Shown here in pieces: positions 20,142 through 30,514 of a stretch of DNA of 64,000 bases. Every line of letters starts with the position of its first letter. Position 1 is the stretch's first letter. Source of the stretch: Stagonosporopsis chrysanthemi (taxonomy: Eukaryota > Ascomycota > Dothideomycetes > Pleosporales > Didymellaceae); NCBI GenBank assembly GCA_022560025.1, contig JAFISE010000033.1, positions 62,001-126,000 on the forward strand, read 5' to 3'. The position numbers were made by a program, and so were the translations under genes. The notes beneath the pieces are model-generated. The model did no database searches. It had not been told where the DNA came from and saw only the letters and a list, made by a program, of their open reading frames with translations.

Positions 20142-23100
20142 CTACTCCTCCTCTTCCTCCTCACTGTCCTCCTCCATTCCTTCGGCCGCATTCACCTGAA
20201 ATGTCGGCGCCTGGTCCACACCCAGGTAGCTGTCTGACACGAGGTACAGTGTCAGTTCGTGCTCACCTGGCTTCTCCAGCGTAAACTCAAGCACGGTATC
20301 CAACTTCCTTGGCACGGTAACCTTCTTGATCGCCAACAAACTGTGCTCCTTCTGCTCGCCAACAACAAGCCAATAGCTCTCTGTCTTCTCGGCGGGGAAG
20401 AACGGCGCGTGAACGGTTGTCTGCAGCTCGTCCTCTTCGTCGATGTTGCGTGTGATACGAACCTTCAGCTGTGCGGGGGAGTTGGAAGCGATATCCTCAG
20501 GGTCGACAAGTTCGTGCTCGAGCTCGATGTTGGGGTAGAAGTTGTTTGTGAAGTTTGCAATGTCGGCGAGTTGGCGGTTGTCAACGTCGAGAGCCTTGAT
20601 GAGGTTCTTGTACTCTGGGTTCTCGTCTTCGTCCATGGCGTTGATGAAGTCGTCGACGTCGTTGATGTTGAATTTCGCGGCTGCGCGAATCGTGTCGGTG
20701 TCGAAGTGCGGGATCTGCTTAAGCGGGCTGTCCTTTTGCCACATTGCTTGGACTACCATCTGGGAGAGCTCCATGGCTGACATAGCGTTGAGGTGCGCCT
20801 CGGATGAGAGCACGTCAACGGACGCGCTAAGGATGTTGAGCACTTTGCGGATGACAATCTCCTGATCCTTGGCAAGGTCGATGGGGAGCTGCATGCGAGA
20901 GAAGTGCGCTTGCAGCAAGACAAAAGCCTTAAAATGCGGCGTCTCGAAGTTGGGCTCTTGCATCTTGTATGGCACACGGTCGTAGATGCGTTGCAAGATG
21001 TGATCTTCGTGACGACGGATCTGAATGTCTTCGAATTCTGTCGCTGCGGTTATGATCTCGAGCACGCCCTTAAGGCTCGTTCGGCCGTTGAGCGACATCA
21101 TGAGGGTTTGCATTGTGATGAAAGAGATGTTGTAATAGGCCGCGATCATGCACGGGTTGAGAGGCGTGACTGAATCCTCATCCTCGTCGTGCTCAATAAG
21201 GTTGGCTTCTGTTAGCTCCTTCAGCGTCTGCTCGACAAGCTCAGACAAGTGAGCGCTGAGGCCCTCATGCGAGGTGTCGTGCAGGTTGTAGTAGCTAGGG
21301 TTGGCCAACAAACGACGGTAGAAGTAGGTGTAAGTGGACCAGTCGACAGCCTCTTGAGTTGACTCGATTGTCTTCGCGCTAATCTCTGCGACAAAGGCAT
21401 CGTGCAAGTAGTCATGCAGATAGCTCTCAATCGGCAATGCTTCGTTCAAGAACTTCTTGAAGTAGTCGCGCTTGACCGCAGGCAACATGAGCACGCCCTT
21501 TGCCGACTTGTCTTGACCGACTCGACCAGCTTTGCCGAACATCTGCAAGATCTCGCTGATGGGGTAATCGACGTATCGGTGCTCACGACCTTCGAAGAAT
21601 TGGGTGCCTTGAACCACAACGAGATGAGCGCTGCTGTCGACCTCCCAGCAGGAATTGCGTGACACAATCAGAACTTGAATGGCACCGACTTTGAACAAGT
21701 GCTGCACGGCCTTCTTGTCAAAGGAATTGAGAGCCTCGTGGAAGTATCCGATACCGTGAGTCAGCGATTCGGCCAACGAATGCTCGTTAATCTTTTCCAA
21801 GATTGGCTGAATGTCTTCCAGGGGTGCATTAAGGAATCGATCATCGTTGTCATCAGCAACAGCAGCATTGTACAAGTCAGCAGCGGACGAGCGGGTCTGC
21901 TTCCGGTTTGGTGCAAAGATCATCGCGGGCTTATCGGGCGACATCTGTGTGATGGCACTGTAAGTCGGCCTTGCCATTGCCATCATCAAGGATGGGAAAT
22001 GGGGAATAGTGAAGGTTTGGATCTTCAACTCAAGCGGCACAGCGCGAACACCGGGGCTGAAGTTGTAAATGGTGTGCTTTGTGGCGCCAATCCATTCTCC
22101 AAGATCCCGAGCATTAGCAAGAGATACGCTAAGACCGACGATACGCAACTTGGACTCGAGTTGGGCAGCCATGGCTTGCATACGCGAGACGACAATCTCG
22201 TAGACATGTCCACTAGCGCCGCCGAGCATGTGCAGCTCGTCAGCGATCAGGAGAGCGACAGTCTGTACGTTCTTTCTCCGCTGCCACTGTCGTGAAAGAG
22301 AGTCCCATTGAGAAGGAGTCGCCAACACAAGATCGCCCTTCTCGAGAAGTCGTAGATCCGCCGTAGTCTCGCCTGTGAGCTTGACAACATCCTTGCCACC
22401 ACCGAGTCCGGACAAACGTGCGCTCCAATTCTTGTGCTGGTTGTCAACAAGCTCTTGGAATGGTGCGAGGTATACGATACGACCATCAGCGTCACTAGCC
22501 CAGTGTCGCAGAATAGCGAACTCAGCACAGAATGTCTTGCCAATACCTGCTGAAGCTCCAATGAGAACGTTGTCGTCGGTCGTGTAGAGCGAATTGAAGA
22601 CCTGTGTTTGGACTCGGTTGAAACGGTTGACGTCTTCGTACAGAGCCATGTACTCCTTCCTCTTGAGTGCCGAAACGGGCAGAGGTTGCAGGTCAAGAAT
22701 TGGGGTGTGCGCTGGGAACTTGGCTGGCAGGATGAGTTTCTGGAAAGAAACAGCAAGCTTGGTCTCCGAAGCCATCCAGCGGTCTGACAAAACGGTAATG
22801 AAGTAGTTCGGTGGCATCGGCTCGTCGATCGGTACGGTGAGCTCGACGAGATGCTCAGTAACGTCGCCCTGCGAATAGTTCTTTCGGAGGATGAACTGGT
22901 CATGGAACAAGATCTGCTCGCCATCGCAGTCCTCAACAAGGATCCAGAAAGCCTCCGAAGCACCATGGAGAGTGTCATCCCAAGCAAAATCTGGTCTGAT
23001 CGCCAGTTCCATCTTCAACAGAGATCTTGTGACTGGTCGAGGCGTGGCTTCGATTTCGAGGCGAGGGAACTTCTCAACGAGCTGACACACGGCCTTGCCA

Positions 23101-26100
23101 GCCTTAGGCATACCTAAGAGCTCGCCCATGCTAGGCGGATCAAGACCAAAGTAACTGGACCAGCTGACGTCGATACGCTCGGCCTTCTGTACGATGTCCC
23201 GTGGGCAGGTAGGGAACTGTCGCAAAGGTGTCATGGTGGGCCACATGCGCTTCTCTGCCATCTTGCACATGTCAAGAGCCAGTTTGGCGACCTGCGACCA
23301 TCCCTTCTTGAGACAGATCTCGAAGATCGCGCGCAAGATACGGCCTGCAGATTGTGTGACATACACGAGATCAGCCATGAGGGCAAGACCCTCAAGTTTG
23401 AGACGCGAGATGTATGCCTGCAAAAGTACGTTGATCTTCGCTTGCGCTTCCTCAACGCCTTCCTTGACGGGGATGGGGACACGACCAAGGAGTTTGGCGA
23501 GTTCGAGCTTCTCGTCTTGACGAACAGGAATGTACTTGAACTCTTCACTGAGAGCGAAGACTCGGAACAGCTCGATGGCCGTGATCCCTGGCTGAATGTG
23601 CTGGTTGTACGTCTGCATCGAGTTGTGCGAGATGTAGTAATGAGAGGCGATCCTTCCGAGCTCGGTTGGCTGCAGAGCTCCAGTCTTCCTGTCGTACTTG
23701 ATCAAACTGCACTTCTCCAGGATGTGTGCTGCCGCATGGATGAGGTCGACTCGTCTTTGTTCCAAAACGGTATCGTTCTCGTACTCTGGTCCGACTCTGT
23801 AAAGAGCTGGCGATCGCAGCATGCGGACGAAGAGGTATGTGTAACCCAACCAATCGACTCCTTCGTCTCGGTTGCGGACATTGCCCAATACGACCTCGGC
23901 GTTGAGGTTGTCGACTAATTTGCTAACGAGTTGCGACTCGATGGGCAGTTGCTGGTTCAGCAACGACAGGTAGTATTGTATTTCCGCCTGTGTCGTGATG
24001 ATGATACCTTCTCCGTATGTGTCGTATTGGGGCCGACCAGCACGACCCAGCATCTGCAGCACGTCCTGTGGGCTGAGCTCGACCCAGCTACCCTTCTCAG
24101 GCGAATAGACTTGTGTGCCTTTGATGATGACGGTGTGAGCTGGCAAATTGACACCCCAAGCCAATGTTGCTGTGCAGACAAGGACTTGAATGGAACCATC
24201 GGCGAAGAGATCTTCGACAGTTGATCGATCCGCTCGCGACATACCAGCGTGATGGATACCGAATCCGTATGGCATGAGGTCCTTAAGATCAGCGTTCTGC
24301 ACGGCTTCCGACTCCTCTCTCAGAATCTCTCGGCTAGCAGCGTCTGATCTCAGTATCTTGCCTATCGTCTCCTCCTCGAGCGCCTTATCACGAATGTGCT
24401 TCGCTGTTTTCGCTGTTTCCTTTCGCGAGTGCACGAAGATAAGCATTTGATTCCGGTGTTCGCCGACTTGCTCCAAAACCTTCGTGTAGCAAACATCATT
24501 CATGGCCTTGAGCTGCTTGATAGCTTTCTTGTCAGTGACACCAATAAACTCCTGCTTCAACGGGCAGGGTCGGAAGGTGCCATCGAAGTGGAAGAGACCC
24601 TTGTCTGTATCAACTCGGAGAAAGCTCGCGACATCTCGATAATTAGGCAGCGTAGCACTGAGACCAACGATGCGAACATTGTCACCAGTCTGCTCGCTAC
24701 GGCGAAGCGTTCTGCTGACAATACTCTCGATGACTGGACCACGTTCATCATGGAGCAAGTGGATCTCATCGATACAAATGAGTTTGACTAGGTTGATGTA
24801 GCTGGTGTCGGTCGCCTTGCGGGTAATGACATCGTACTTCTCAGGCGTTGTAACGATGATTTGAGTCTCGGCGATTTGCTGCTTTGTCAGTTGGCGATCA
24901 CCAGTAAGCTCAGAGACCTTAATGCCGTAGGGTTCCAGACGCTTCCCGAAGTTACCGACCTGTTCAGCAACCAGGGCTTTGAGGGGGGCGATGTAGATGA
25001 TCTTGAAGTCATCAAGCGCGATCTCGCCAGTTGATGGATTTCGGTGCTTGCCGATCTCGCGGAGCATGGTCAACATGGCTACGTTGGTCTTTCCGGAACC
25101 GGTGGGGGCGCAAATGAGCATGTTGCCATCGTCATTAAACGCAGTTGAGAAACACTTCGTTTGAATGCGATTCAATGACTTTGAGTTTCCAAATCCTACC
25201 CGCGCCCAATCCGGAAGCTCGGAAGTAGGCATAAGTCGCTCGTTCGGGTCACGTTTCGCTTTCGGTGCAGGGACATGGATCTCTTCGTAACCCTTGAATT
25301 GTCTCCTTGTCGATCCCTGGGGCAGTTTGACGCTGGGATTGGTCATAAGATGGTTGCCCTGGTCGAAGATGATGTTGTCGAGGTTTACCAAACGGCTATT
25401 GGGCTGCAATCCACCGACTATGCCATCAGGCTTCGGCGCATCCTCCATGTCCACATCCTTGGAGTCTGAAGCACTGATGGAATTGATGTTGAACTTCATC
25501 TTTCCCTGGCCCACATCTTCTGTCTTGACGCCGGTTTCTCTGGCCCGTAGCTCCTGAAGGATTTGTTGCTGGCCAGCAGCTCTCATCTCCCGCTCAACAG
25601 CTGTCCGCTCGTCGTTGTCCTCTGCAGCACGTCTCCATCGTGTCACCCAGACAACTCTGTCGCGGTTCAGTACGAGTTTCGCAACAAGCTCGTGGTGTTC
25701 GTAGTCAAAGAGTTCCATAAGATCGTTTTCAATCTCACGAAGTTCCTTCTCTTCGCCGTCCTCCGCGACACCCGCTAGGATTTGTAGCGCGCTCTGTGTC
25801 TTCTCTTGTTGGGTATGCGCATCCTCATACACCTGTCCAATCTGCCGTTGCAACCAGTATGCATCGATCTCGTGTGCGGGTATCAAATTGCTTGCGCCAT
25901 CGTTGCGATCCGCGGAAGCAGCTACATCGCCCTGAACGATCATCTCCTCTGTGTCTGCAAAACCGCCGTCCGCCTCTTCCTTGTCGATACCAATCTGCTC
26001 CACAGCTGTCTCCTGCTCCTCCTCTTCATCTGAGGTGTCGGCGTCGCGGACTTCGAAGTTCTGAGCCTCTTCGTCGTCCTCGTCGTCGTCGAATACAACC

Positions 26101-26771
26101 GCTACGCCTTGATTGTCGTCGTTTTCAGCACCGTCACCATCAGCCATTGCCTGATCGCCGTCTTCGTCGTCATCTTGCGCATCGTAGTCTGTGATCTTTT
26201 TGCCTAGGTTGACCAGCTCGTTGAACTCTTTCGCGCTCATTGAACTACCGAGGAGGTCGTCCACCTCTTTCTTCTTGTCAAAGTCTTTCATGGTGTCGTC
26301 CTTGAGATACTCGAGCACCGCATCAGCGGCACTTCTGAGAGTCGTCACCGGCACATCGCCGAGAGCCTTGCTCACGATTGTCGTGACGAGCTCAAAGGTA
26401 TTGCGCGTCGCTGGCGTCCGCGGCCTGTATCGAAGACCCTCAATGTTGAAGTCTGCGGTAGCTGTGGCGCCAAAGGCGCTTGACCCGTCGTCCCTCTTTC
26501 GCTTGCGCTGCTCACGCTCAAGCACGTCGCCACCCTCTGTGAGACTCCCCCGCTCAACGCCTAAGCCCTTAGGCTTTTTTGCTTGTGTGGGCGCCTTATC
26601 CTGCGCAGTCCTCCCTCCCATGTCCCGGATGTTGATGCGACCTGCAAGAGACTCTGGGTCACCGGTGTGCTCATCTGGGCGGCGAGAAGTAAAACGACGG
26701 TCCGCCTGGAGGACCAGGTTGGACATTGCCGCATACTTGAACTGCGCGAGGTTGTTGTTAGGGTTCGCCAT
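20142..26771 (-). CDS. BRR2: Pre-mRNA-splicing helicase Brr2 (U5 snRNP)
   Basis: A 2,209-aa intronless Ski2-like ATPase that unwinds U4/U6 during spliceosome activation. It has the expected double-cassette layout. The acidic N-terminal region of about 500 aa begins MANPNNNLAQFKYAAMSNLV and contains the plug/PWI-type segment. Helicase cassette 1 shows CAPTGSGKTN near residue 550, DEIHLLHDERG near 665, GLSATLPNY and QMLGRAGRPQYD, followed by a first Sec63 unit. Cassette 2 shows GASAGIGKTF near 1402, ADELHMLGG near 1510 and QMFGKAGRVGQ, then a second Sec63 unit. Cassette 2 is degenerate at Walker A and in the DEAD-box position, as known for Brr2, where it is regulatory. It ends in a Glu-rich tail. 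Length and architecture are full. Other spliceosome genes (SmG, NTR2) lie 6-14 kb away. Confidence 0.96.
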   Translation of the reverse strand: MANPNNNLAQFKYAAMSNLVLQADRRFTSRRPDEHTGDPESLAGRINIRDMGGRTAQDKAPTQAKKPKGLGVERGSLTEGGDVLEREQRKRKRDDGSSAFGATATADFNIEGLRYRPRTPATRNTFELVTTIVSKALGDVPVTTLRSAADAVLEYLKDDTMKDFDKKKEVDDLLGSSMSAKEFNELVNLGKKITDYDAQDDDEDGDQAMADGDGAENDDNQGVAVVFDDDEDDEEAQNFEVRDADTSDEEEEQETAVEQIGIDKEEADGGFADTEEMIVQGDVAASADRNDGASNLIPAHEIDAYWLQRQIGQVYEDAHTQQEKTQSALQILAGVAEDGEEKELREIENDLMELFDYEHHELVAKLVLNRDRVVWVTRWRRAAEDNDERTAVEREMRAAGQQQILQELRARETGVKTEDVGQGKMKFNINSISASDSKDVDMEDAPKPDGIVGGLQPNSRLVNLDNIIFDQGNHLMTNPSVKLPQGSTRRQFKGYEEIHVPAPKAKRDPNERLMPTSELPDWARVGFGNSKSLNRIQTKCFSTAFNDDGNMLICAPTGSGKTNVAMLTMLREIGKHRNPSTGEIALDDFKIIYIAPLKALVAEQVGNFGKRLEPYGIKVSELTGDRQLTKQQIAETQIIVTTPEKYDVITRKATDTSYINLVKLICIDEIHLLHDERGPVIESIVSRTLRRSEQTGDNVRIVGLSATLPNYRDVASFLRVDTDKGLFHFDGTFRPCPLKQEFIGVTDKKAIKQLKAMNDVCYTKVLEQVGEHRNQMLIFVHSRKETAKTAKHIRDKALEEETIGKILRSDAASREILREESEAVQNADLKDLMPYGFGIHHAGMSRADRSTVEDLFADGSIQVLVCTATLAWGVNLPAHTVIIKGTQVYSPEKGSWVELSPQDVLQMLGRAGRPQYDTYGEGIIITTQAEIQYYLSLLNQQLPIESQLVSKLVDNLNAEVVLGNVRNRDEGVDWLGYTYLFVRMLRSPALYRVGPEYENDTVLEQRRVDLIHAAAHILEKCSLIKYDRKTGALQPTELGRIASHYYISHNSMQTYNQHIQPGITAIELFRVFALSEEFKYIPVRQDEKLELAKLLGRVPIPVKEGVEEAQAKINVLLQAYISRLKLEGLALMADLVYVTQSAGRILRAIFEICLKKGWSQVAKLALDMCKMAEKRMWPTMTPLRQFPTCPRDIVQKAERIDVSWSSYFGLDPPSMGELLGMPKAGKAVCQLVEKFPRLEIEATPRPVTRSLLKMELAIRPDFAWDDTLHGASEAFWILVEDCDGEQILFHDQFILRKNYSQGDVTEHLVELTVPIDEPMPPNYFITVLSDRWMASETKLAVSFQKLILPAKFPAHTPILDLQPLPVSALKRKEYMALYEDVNRFNRVQTQVFNSLYTTDDNVLIGASAGIGKTFCAEFAILRHWASDADGRIVYLAPFQELVDNQHKNWSARLSGLGGGKDVVKLTGETTADLRLLEKGDLVLATPSQWDSLSRQWQRRKNVQTVALLIADELHMLGGASGHVYEIVVSRMQAMAAQLESKLRIVGLSVSLANARDLGEWIGATKHTIYNFSPGVRAVPLELKIQTFTIPHFPSLMMAMARPTYSAITQMSPDKPAMIFAPNRKQTRSSAADLYNAAVADDNDDRFLNAPLEDIQPILEKINEHSLAESLTHGIGYFHEALNSFDKKAVQHLFKVGAIQVLIVSRNSCWEVDSSAHLVVVQGTQFFEGREHRYVDYPISEILQMFGKAGRVGQDKSAKGVLMLPAVKRDYFKKFLNEALPIESYLHDYLHDAFVAEISAKTIESTQEAVDWSTYTYFYRRLLANPSYYNLHDTSHEGLSAHLSELVEQTLKELTEANLIEHDEDEDSVTPLNPCMIAAYYNISFITMQTLMMSLNGRTSLKGVLEIITAATEFEDIQIRRHEDHILQRIYDRVPYKMQEPNFETPHFKAFVLLQAHFSRMQLPIDLAKDQEIVIRKVLNILSASVDVLSSEAHLNAMSAMELSQMVVQAMWQKDSPLKQIPHFDTDTIRAAAKFNINDVDDFINAMDEDENPEYKNLIKALDVDNRQLADIANFTNNFYPNIELEHELVDPEDIASNSPAQLKVRITRNIDEEDELQTTVHAPFFPAEKTESYWLVVGEQKEHSLLAIKKVTVPRKLDTVLEFTLEKPGEHELTLYLVSDSYLGVDQAPTFQVNAAEGMEEDSEEEEEE

Positions 26772-27255
26772 GTTGTCGGTGGTTTCGCGTCTTCAGCGCT
26801 TTGCGCGTCCCAGGTGATGTCGTAGAGTGACGTGCAGTTGGCGCTCGAATCTACACGCAAAAGACTCAACTGCAATTATGTGCGCGCAGTACCTGGGAGC
26901 AGTACGGTAATGGGTATAGAGAGTGGATTGCGGGGCGCGCCCTGCGTTGAATGGCAAGTACGTGCGGCGAAACTTTTAATGATGAAGCTAAGTCGAAGCT
27001 TGAGGCCGCCGCAATTGTCACGTGAGCGGATTGAACGTTAACATGACTCGTTTGCGCGTATCCCACGTTATCACATATCACACTCTAAGAGAATGGAATT
27101 TGAAAGGCTCAAGTTGTTTGAATTGAAGAAAGCTAAGTTGATATTGGGAATCATCTGGGTATCAGCATTAGGCACAAAACTCGGCGCAACGATCCAAAGG
27201 TATTGAACGGCGCTGGACATCATCGCTGAAATGGAACCCTCTACAAATTGCTCGC
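26772..27255. promoter_or_regulatory. BRR2 promoter / CLIP gene 3' flank
   Basis: A 484-bp spacer between two minus-strand genes. It should contain the BRR2 promoter and the terminator region of the upstream CAP-Gly gene. No specific site is assigned. Confidence 0.5.
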
Positions 27256-29574
27256 TCAAAAAGCATCCTCATTTGGGCACTCTGTGACATCATGACCCTC
27301 ATTCTCGCATAGGGCACACCACTTGTTTGGATCCGCGACAGCAGCGCCCTTAGGAGGCACCAGCGAAGAGTTCGAGTGGTTGAAAGCTGGAATGGGGAGC
27401 GGCGTCGTGGGAGCGTTGCCTGGCGACTTTGTTGGGGTCAAGCCAGCAGGGCGGACGTGATCAGACGATACGGAGAGGTTCCTCAGAGCCTCGACTACTC
27501 CCTCGTCCTTATCATTGTGCGACCCAGCATCCTTCGCTGCGTCACCGCCCATAGCTGAGCAGTTGAGGATATCGTGACCTCCAGTCTCGCAAATCTCACA
27601 CCACAGTACGCTATCGGCAGCGGATGAGCGACCGTCTGATTCTACCATAGGCTCCAGAGTCGTCGGTGGGTCGCGGCGAGCAGAAGAAGCCGCTCGCCAG
27701 CTACCGACCGTGTCCTTAGAGTCTCTCGCTGTTGAACGTGGTTCCTGCTTCACTGTGTGTTCGGAAACGGCATTGCTAATGACGCTCTCACGCTGCACAG
27801 GGGGCTCGGCCTGGCTCTTGAGCTTCTCAATCTCACGCTCAAGCTCCTCTTCTCGGTATGCTTTCCTCTCCACAAGTCCACGCAGTTCCTCCTTTTCGCG
27901 TTCGAGTCGCTCTGCGGTGGCCTGAACAGACTTGAGTTCTTCCGTGTGCGTAGTAGAATTCTGTCGCGACAGAGGCGAGCGGCCGTGGTCCTCTGGAACG
28001 CCCGAGCTCAAAGAATGTATAATAGCCTTGAGTCCCCTGATCTCGTCGTCTCGCTGCTCAATCTCCCTCTGTCCGGCAGGAGGTGGCCCATCGACCATGT
28101 TGTTGGCGCTCTTCAACACTTCTGCGGCTTTCTCGCGTTCACGCCGTAATTCAGATCGACCGCGCTCCACCTCGCCTCTCAGGAATTCGACTTCGCCCCG
28201 AGCTTCAGCCTCGCCTCGTCGAGCATCCTCAAGGCCTTCCTCTAGCTCTTGTACCAGCTCTTCCAGTTGCTTCAGCTGCATCGCTACAGTCTCGACATCC
28301 TCGTTGCGGGAATGCAACTCCATCAACTCGGCCTGCAGTTCATCGACTTTCTTCTCGTAGACTCGTTCTGTCTCTGTGCTGGCCAGCTCTAAAGTGTCAA
28401 TGGTGCTGCGGAAGTCTGCTCGGTGCGCATCGAACTCGGCTGTAAGCATGGCGATTTTATCGTTCCTGTCTCTGAGCATAGCGCGCAGCTCACGCACATC
28501 ATGAGGCTCGGCTGGCTCGCGCTCAAACCCGTCTTCAGGCATGAGGCTCTGAATCTCTGCTAGTGTAGCCTCCATATCAGTGAGTGCCGTTGCCTGATCT
28601 TCCAGCTGCCTGTCACGCTCTTGTATAATCTTGTTCAACCGCTGAACCTCAGCATTTGGTGCTGAAGTTGGTCGGCTGCCCATGCGACTAGACTTGAAGT
28701 TCGCCATCGAGTCGTTGCTTGAGCGCGCAGCACCGTTCGATGAATCCTCGCCATCCTCATCGATGGTGTCGTGCTGGCCGAGGCGGGAATTGGTATTGCG
28801 CGAGTATGGTCTCGAAGGAGGGCCCGGGGTTCGCGGTTTCTGGACACCAACCATGCGTGGTGGCGCAGGGCTGGCGAACCTTGGTGGCGCTCCAATGGCG
28901 CTCTTTGAGAACTGTGATGGTGTGACGCTGCCGCTGCGACCTGGCGTTGGAGGGGCGAGGTTCGATGCTTTGCGTAGCGGAGACTCGGGGCGTGGTACTG
29001 ACGGTCGCCTTGGACGGGCGCCGCCAGGGCCGACTGATTGCGAAAATTTATTTTTCGACACTGAGGGTGTGTTCGGACTGAAGTTGGGCTTCTCAGTGGT
29101 GGACAGGCTGAAGTTGTTGCCCGCGTACGAGGGCGTTGTGGGAGAGGGCGGGAAGTCGTCCGAGGTGCCCGATGTGCGCTTGAGCGCGCGGTGGACTGGC
29201 AAGAAGATGCCGGAGCCTGGCGTGGTCGTCGTGAAATACTGTGTGCCATCCACTGCACCGTCGTTCTTGCCGCGGGACGCGAAGGCCCTGCTCAGTTCGA
29301 CGCCCGCGAAGACGCCTTTCTTGCCACGAATACTTCCAACAAACTTGACAACTCCGTGCATGCCACCCGGCACATCCACCGTGTCACCGATGTCAACATC
29401 CTGTCCGTCTGTCATATCGTTAGGCAAAGGCGATGCGCCGCCAGTGAGTGCGCTGAGTGAGGCCTGCCGCGCGATGGTGCTGGCCGAAAATGTCAAATTG
29501 GGCGATGATTCAGCCGGGCGAAGGTTAGGTCTTAAACGCCGAGGCGTGCTAATGGAGCTTCCGAAGCCTGACAT
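27256..29574 (-). CDS. CLIP-170-type CAP-Gly microtubule plus-end protein (ClipA/Tip1/Bik1 family)
   Basis: A 772-aa protein that tracks growing microtubule ends. I start it at 29574 (MSGFGSSISTPRRLRP); the frame is open 54 codons further, but that part looks unlike a conserved N-terminus. The CAP-Gly domain spans residues about 60-130 with GKKGVFAGVEL, the GKNDG signature and GTQYF. A Ser/Pro/Arg-rich basic linker (130-330) follows, then a long coiled coil (about 335-640, heptads with LEDQATALTDME and LKQLEELVQELEE). The end carries two CCHC zinc knuckles (CEICETGGHDILNC and CALCENEGHDVTEC), as in CLIP-170, where they bind dynein/LIS1-dynactin partners. Single exon. Its promoter is shared with the divergent kinase-like gene. 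Confidence 0.9.
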   Translation of the reverse strand: MSGFGSSISTPRRLRPNLRPAESSPNLTFSASTIARQASLSALTGGASPLPNDMTDGQDVDIGDTVDVPGGMHGVVKFVGSIRGKKGVFAGVELSRAFASRGKNDGAVDGTQYFTTTTPGSGIFLPVHRALKRTSGTSDDFPPSPTTPSYAGNNFSLSTTEKPNFSPNTPSVSKNKFSQSVGPGGARPRRPSVPRPESPLRKASNLAPPTPGRSGSVTPSQFSKSAIGAPPRFASPAPPRMVGVQKPRTPGPPSRPYSRNTNSRLGQHDTIDEDGEDSSNGAARSSNDSMANFKSSRMGSRPTSAPNAEVQRLNKIIQERDRQLEDQATALTDMEATLAEIQSLMPEDGFEREPAEPHDVRELRAMLRDRNDKIAMLTAEFDAHRADFRSTIDTLELASTETERVYEKKVDELQAELMELHSRNEDVETVAMQLKQLEELVQELEEGLEDARRGEAEARGEVEFLRGEVERGRSELRREREKAAEVLKSANNMVDGPPPAGQREIEQRDDEIRGLKAIIHSLSSGVPEDHGRSPLSRQNSTTHTEELKSVQATAERLEREKEELRGLVERKAYREEELEREIEKLKSQAEPPVQRESVISNAVSEHTVKQEPRSTARDSKDTVGSWRAASSARRDPPTTLEPMVESDGRSSAADSVLWCEICETGGHDILNCSAMGGDAAKDAGSHNDKDEGVVEALRNLSVSSDHVRPAGLTPTKSPGNAPTTPLPIPAFNHSNSSLVPPKGAAVADPNKWCALCENEGHDVTECPNEDAF

Positions 29575-30514
29575 ATTGGCTGGAGTGTGCGATGTCGCCG
29601 TTGTACAAGGGCTCGTGTACCTGGGTTGCCATGTGTATTTGTTGATGGACAAGAGCGACAGGGGTACTTGCCCGCGCGGTTGCTGCCCGACAGAGACAAG
29701 CCAACCAGCAGAGAGCGTCATCGTGACTGATTGCACACATCATCTTTACAACTATGTTTGTTTACACCAAGCAGGTTGTGCACAGCCAAGATTGTATCAA
29801 TCACGGTTCCAAACACACAGCTTTGCTCGCATCTTTCTATGACGTTTGTAGATGTGGTTCGCGCACGTCCCTAGTCCTGACACAGAGCCTGTGCTCTCTG
29901 GGGACACCCTCTAGGCGTTCGCTGGACGTGGACCTACCATTGACAGCAGTCCGAGGATGTGTCAAGCTCACAGACTGTGTAGCCACAATCTTCGAGAACT
30001 ATTGAATGACAAGCGATTTCGTACGGAGCAGTCAATACGGCTACGTGCAAGGCGTTCTTAGCCTTCCACTCTTCGACACACGCGACGCGATGAAGCAATT
30101 TCACTTCACGCGTGCTCACGTGCTTTTATCTCGAAGTCGAACTGGACCTGGAAGCCTCCTCGGGACTTTGAGAGAGCCAGATACTGACTTGATGTACACT
30201 TTGGCTCCTCGTGTCAAAAATGAGAATGCGACCGGTGTTTACTTGAAAACGCTTTGATGCAGTGTAACCGAGCGTGGAGATGTGACGGCAGGCATGCGGC
30301 CCTTGTGCCGCGCATCATGTATCTGACTCTGAAGTTCTCAGACCCAAAACTGACTCGATATACGTGCATTGTTGACCTCCTCAACCTGTAGCTTTCGGGT
30401 GTGGAGTTGATCCAGTCGGCATCGAGCAACCCTCAATCGCAAGTTGTACCTCGGCACCTTTCAGCTACATCATCCCATGCGCCCCGAAATGTCTACCACA
30501 CACAGCTCCACACA
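29575..30514. promoter_or_regulatory. Divergent promoter region (CLIP gene / APH-like kinase)
   Basis: A 940-bp spacer between divergent starts. No gene is supported; the frames present are short and unstructured. The kinase frame is open upstream to 30401, but the ATG at 30515 (CACAATGGCC) is the better start. Confidence 0.5.
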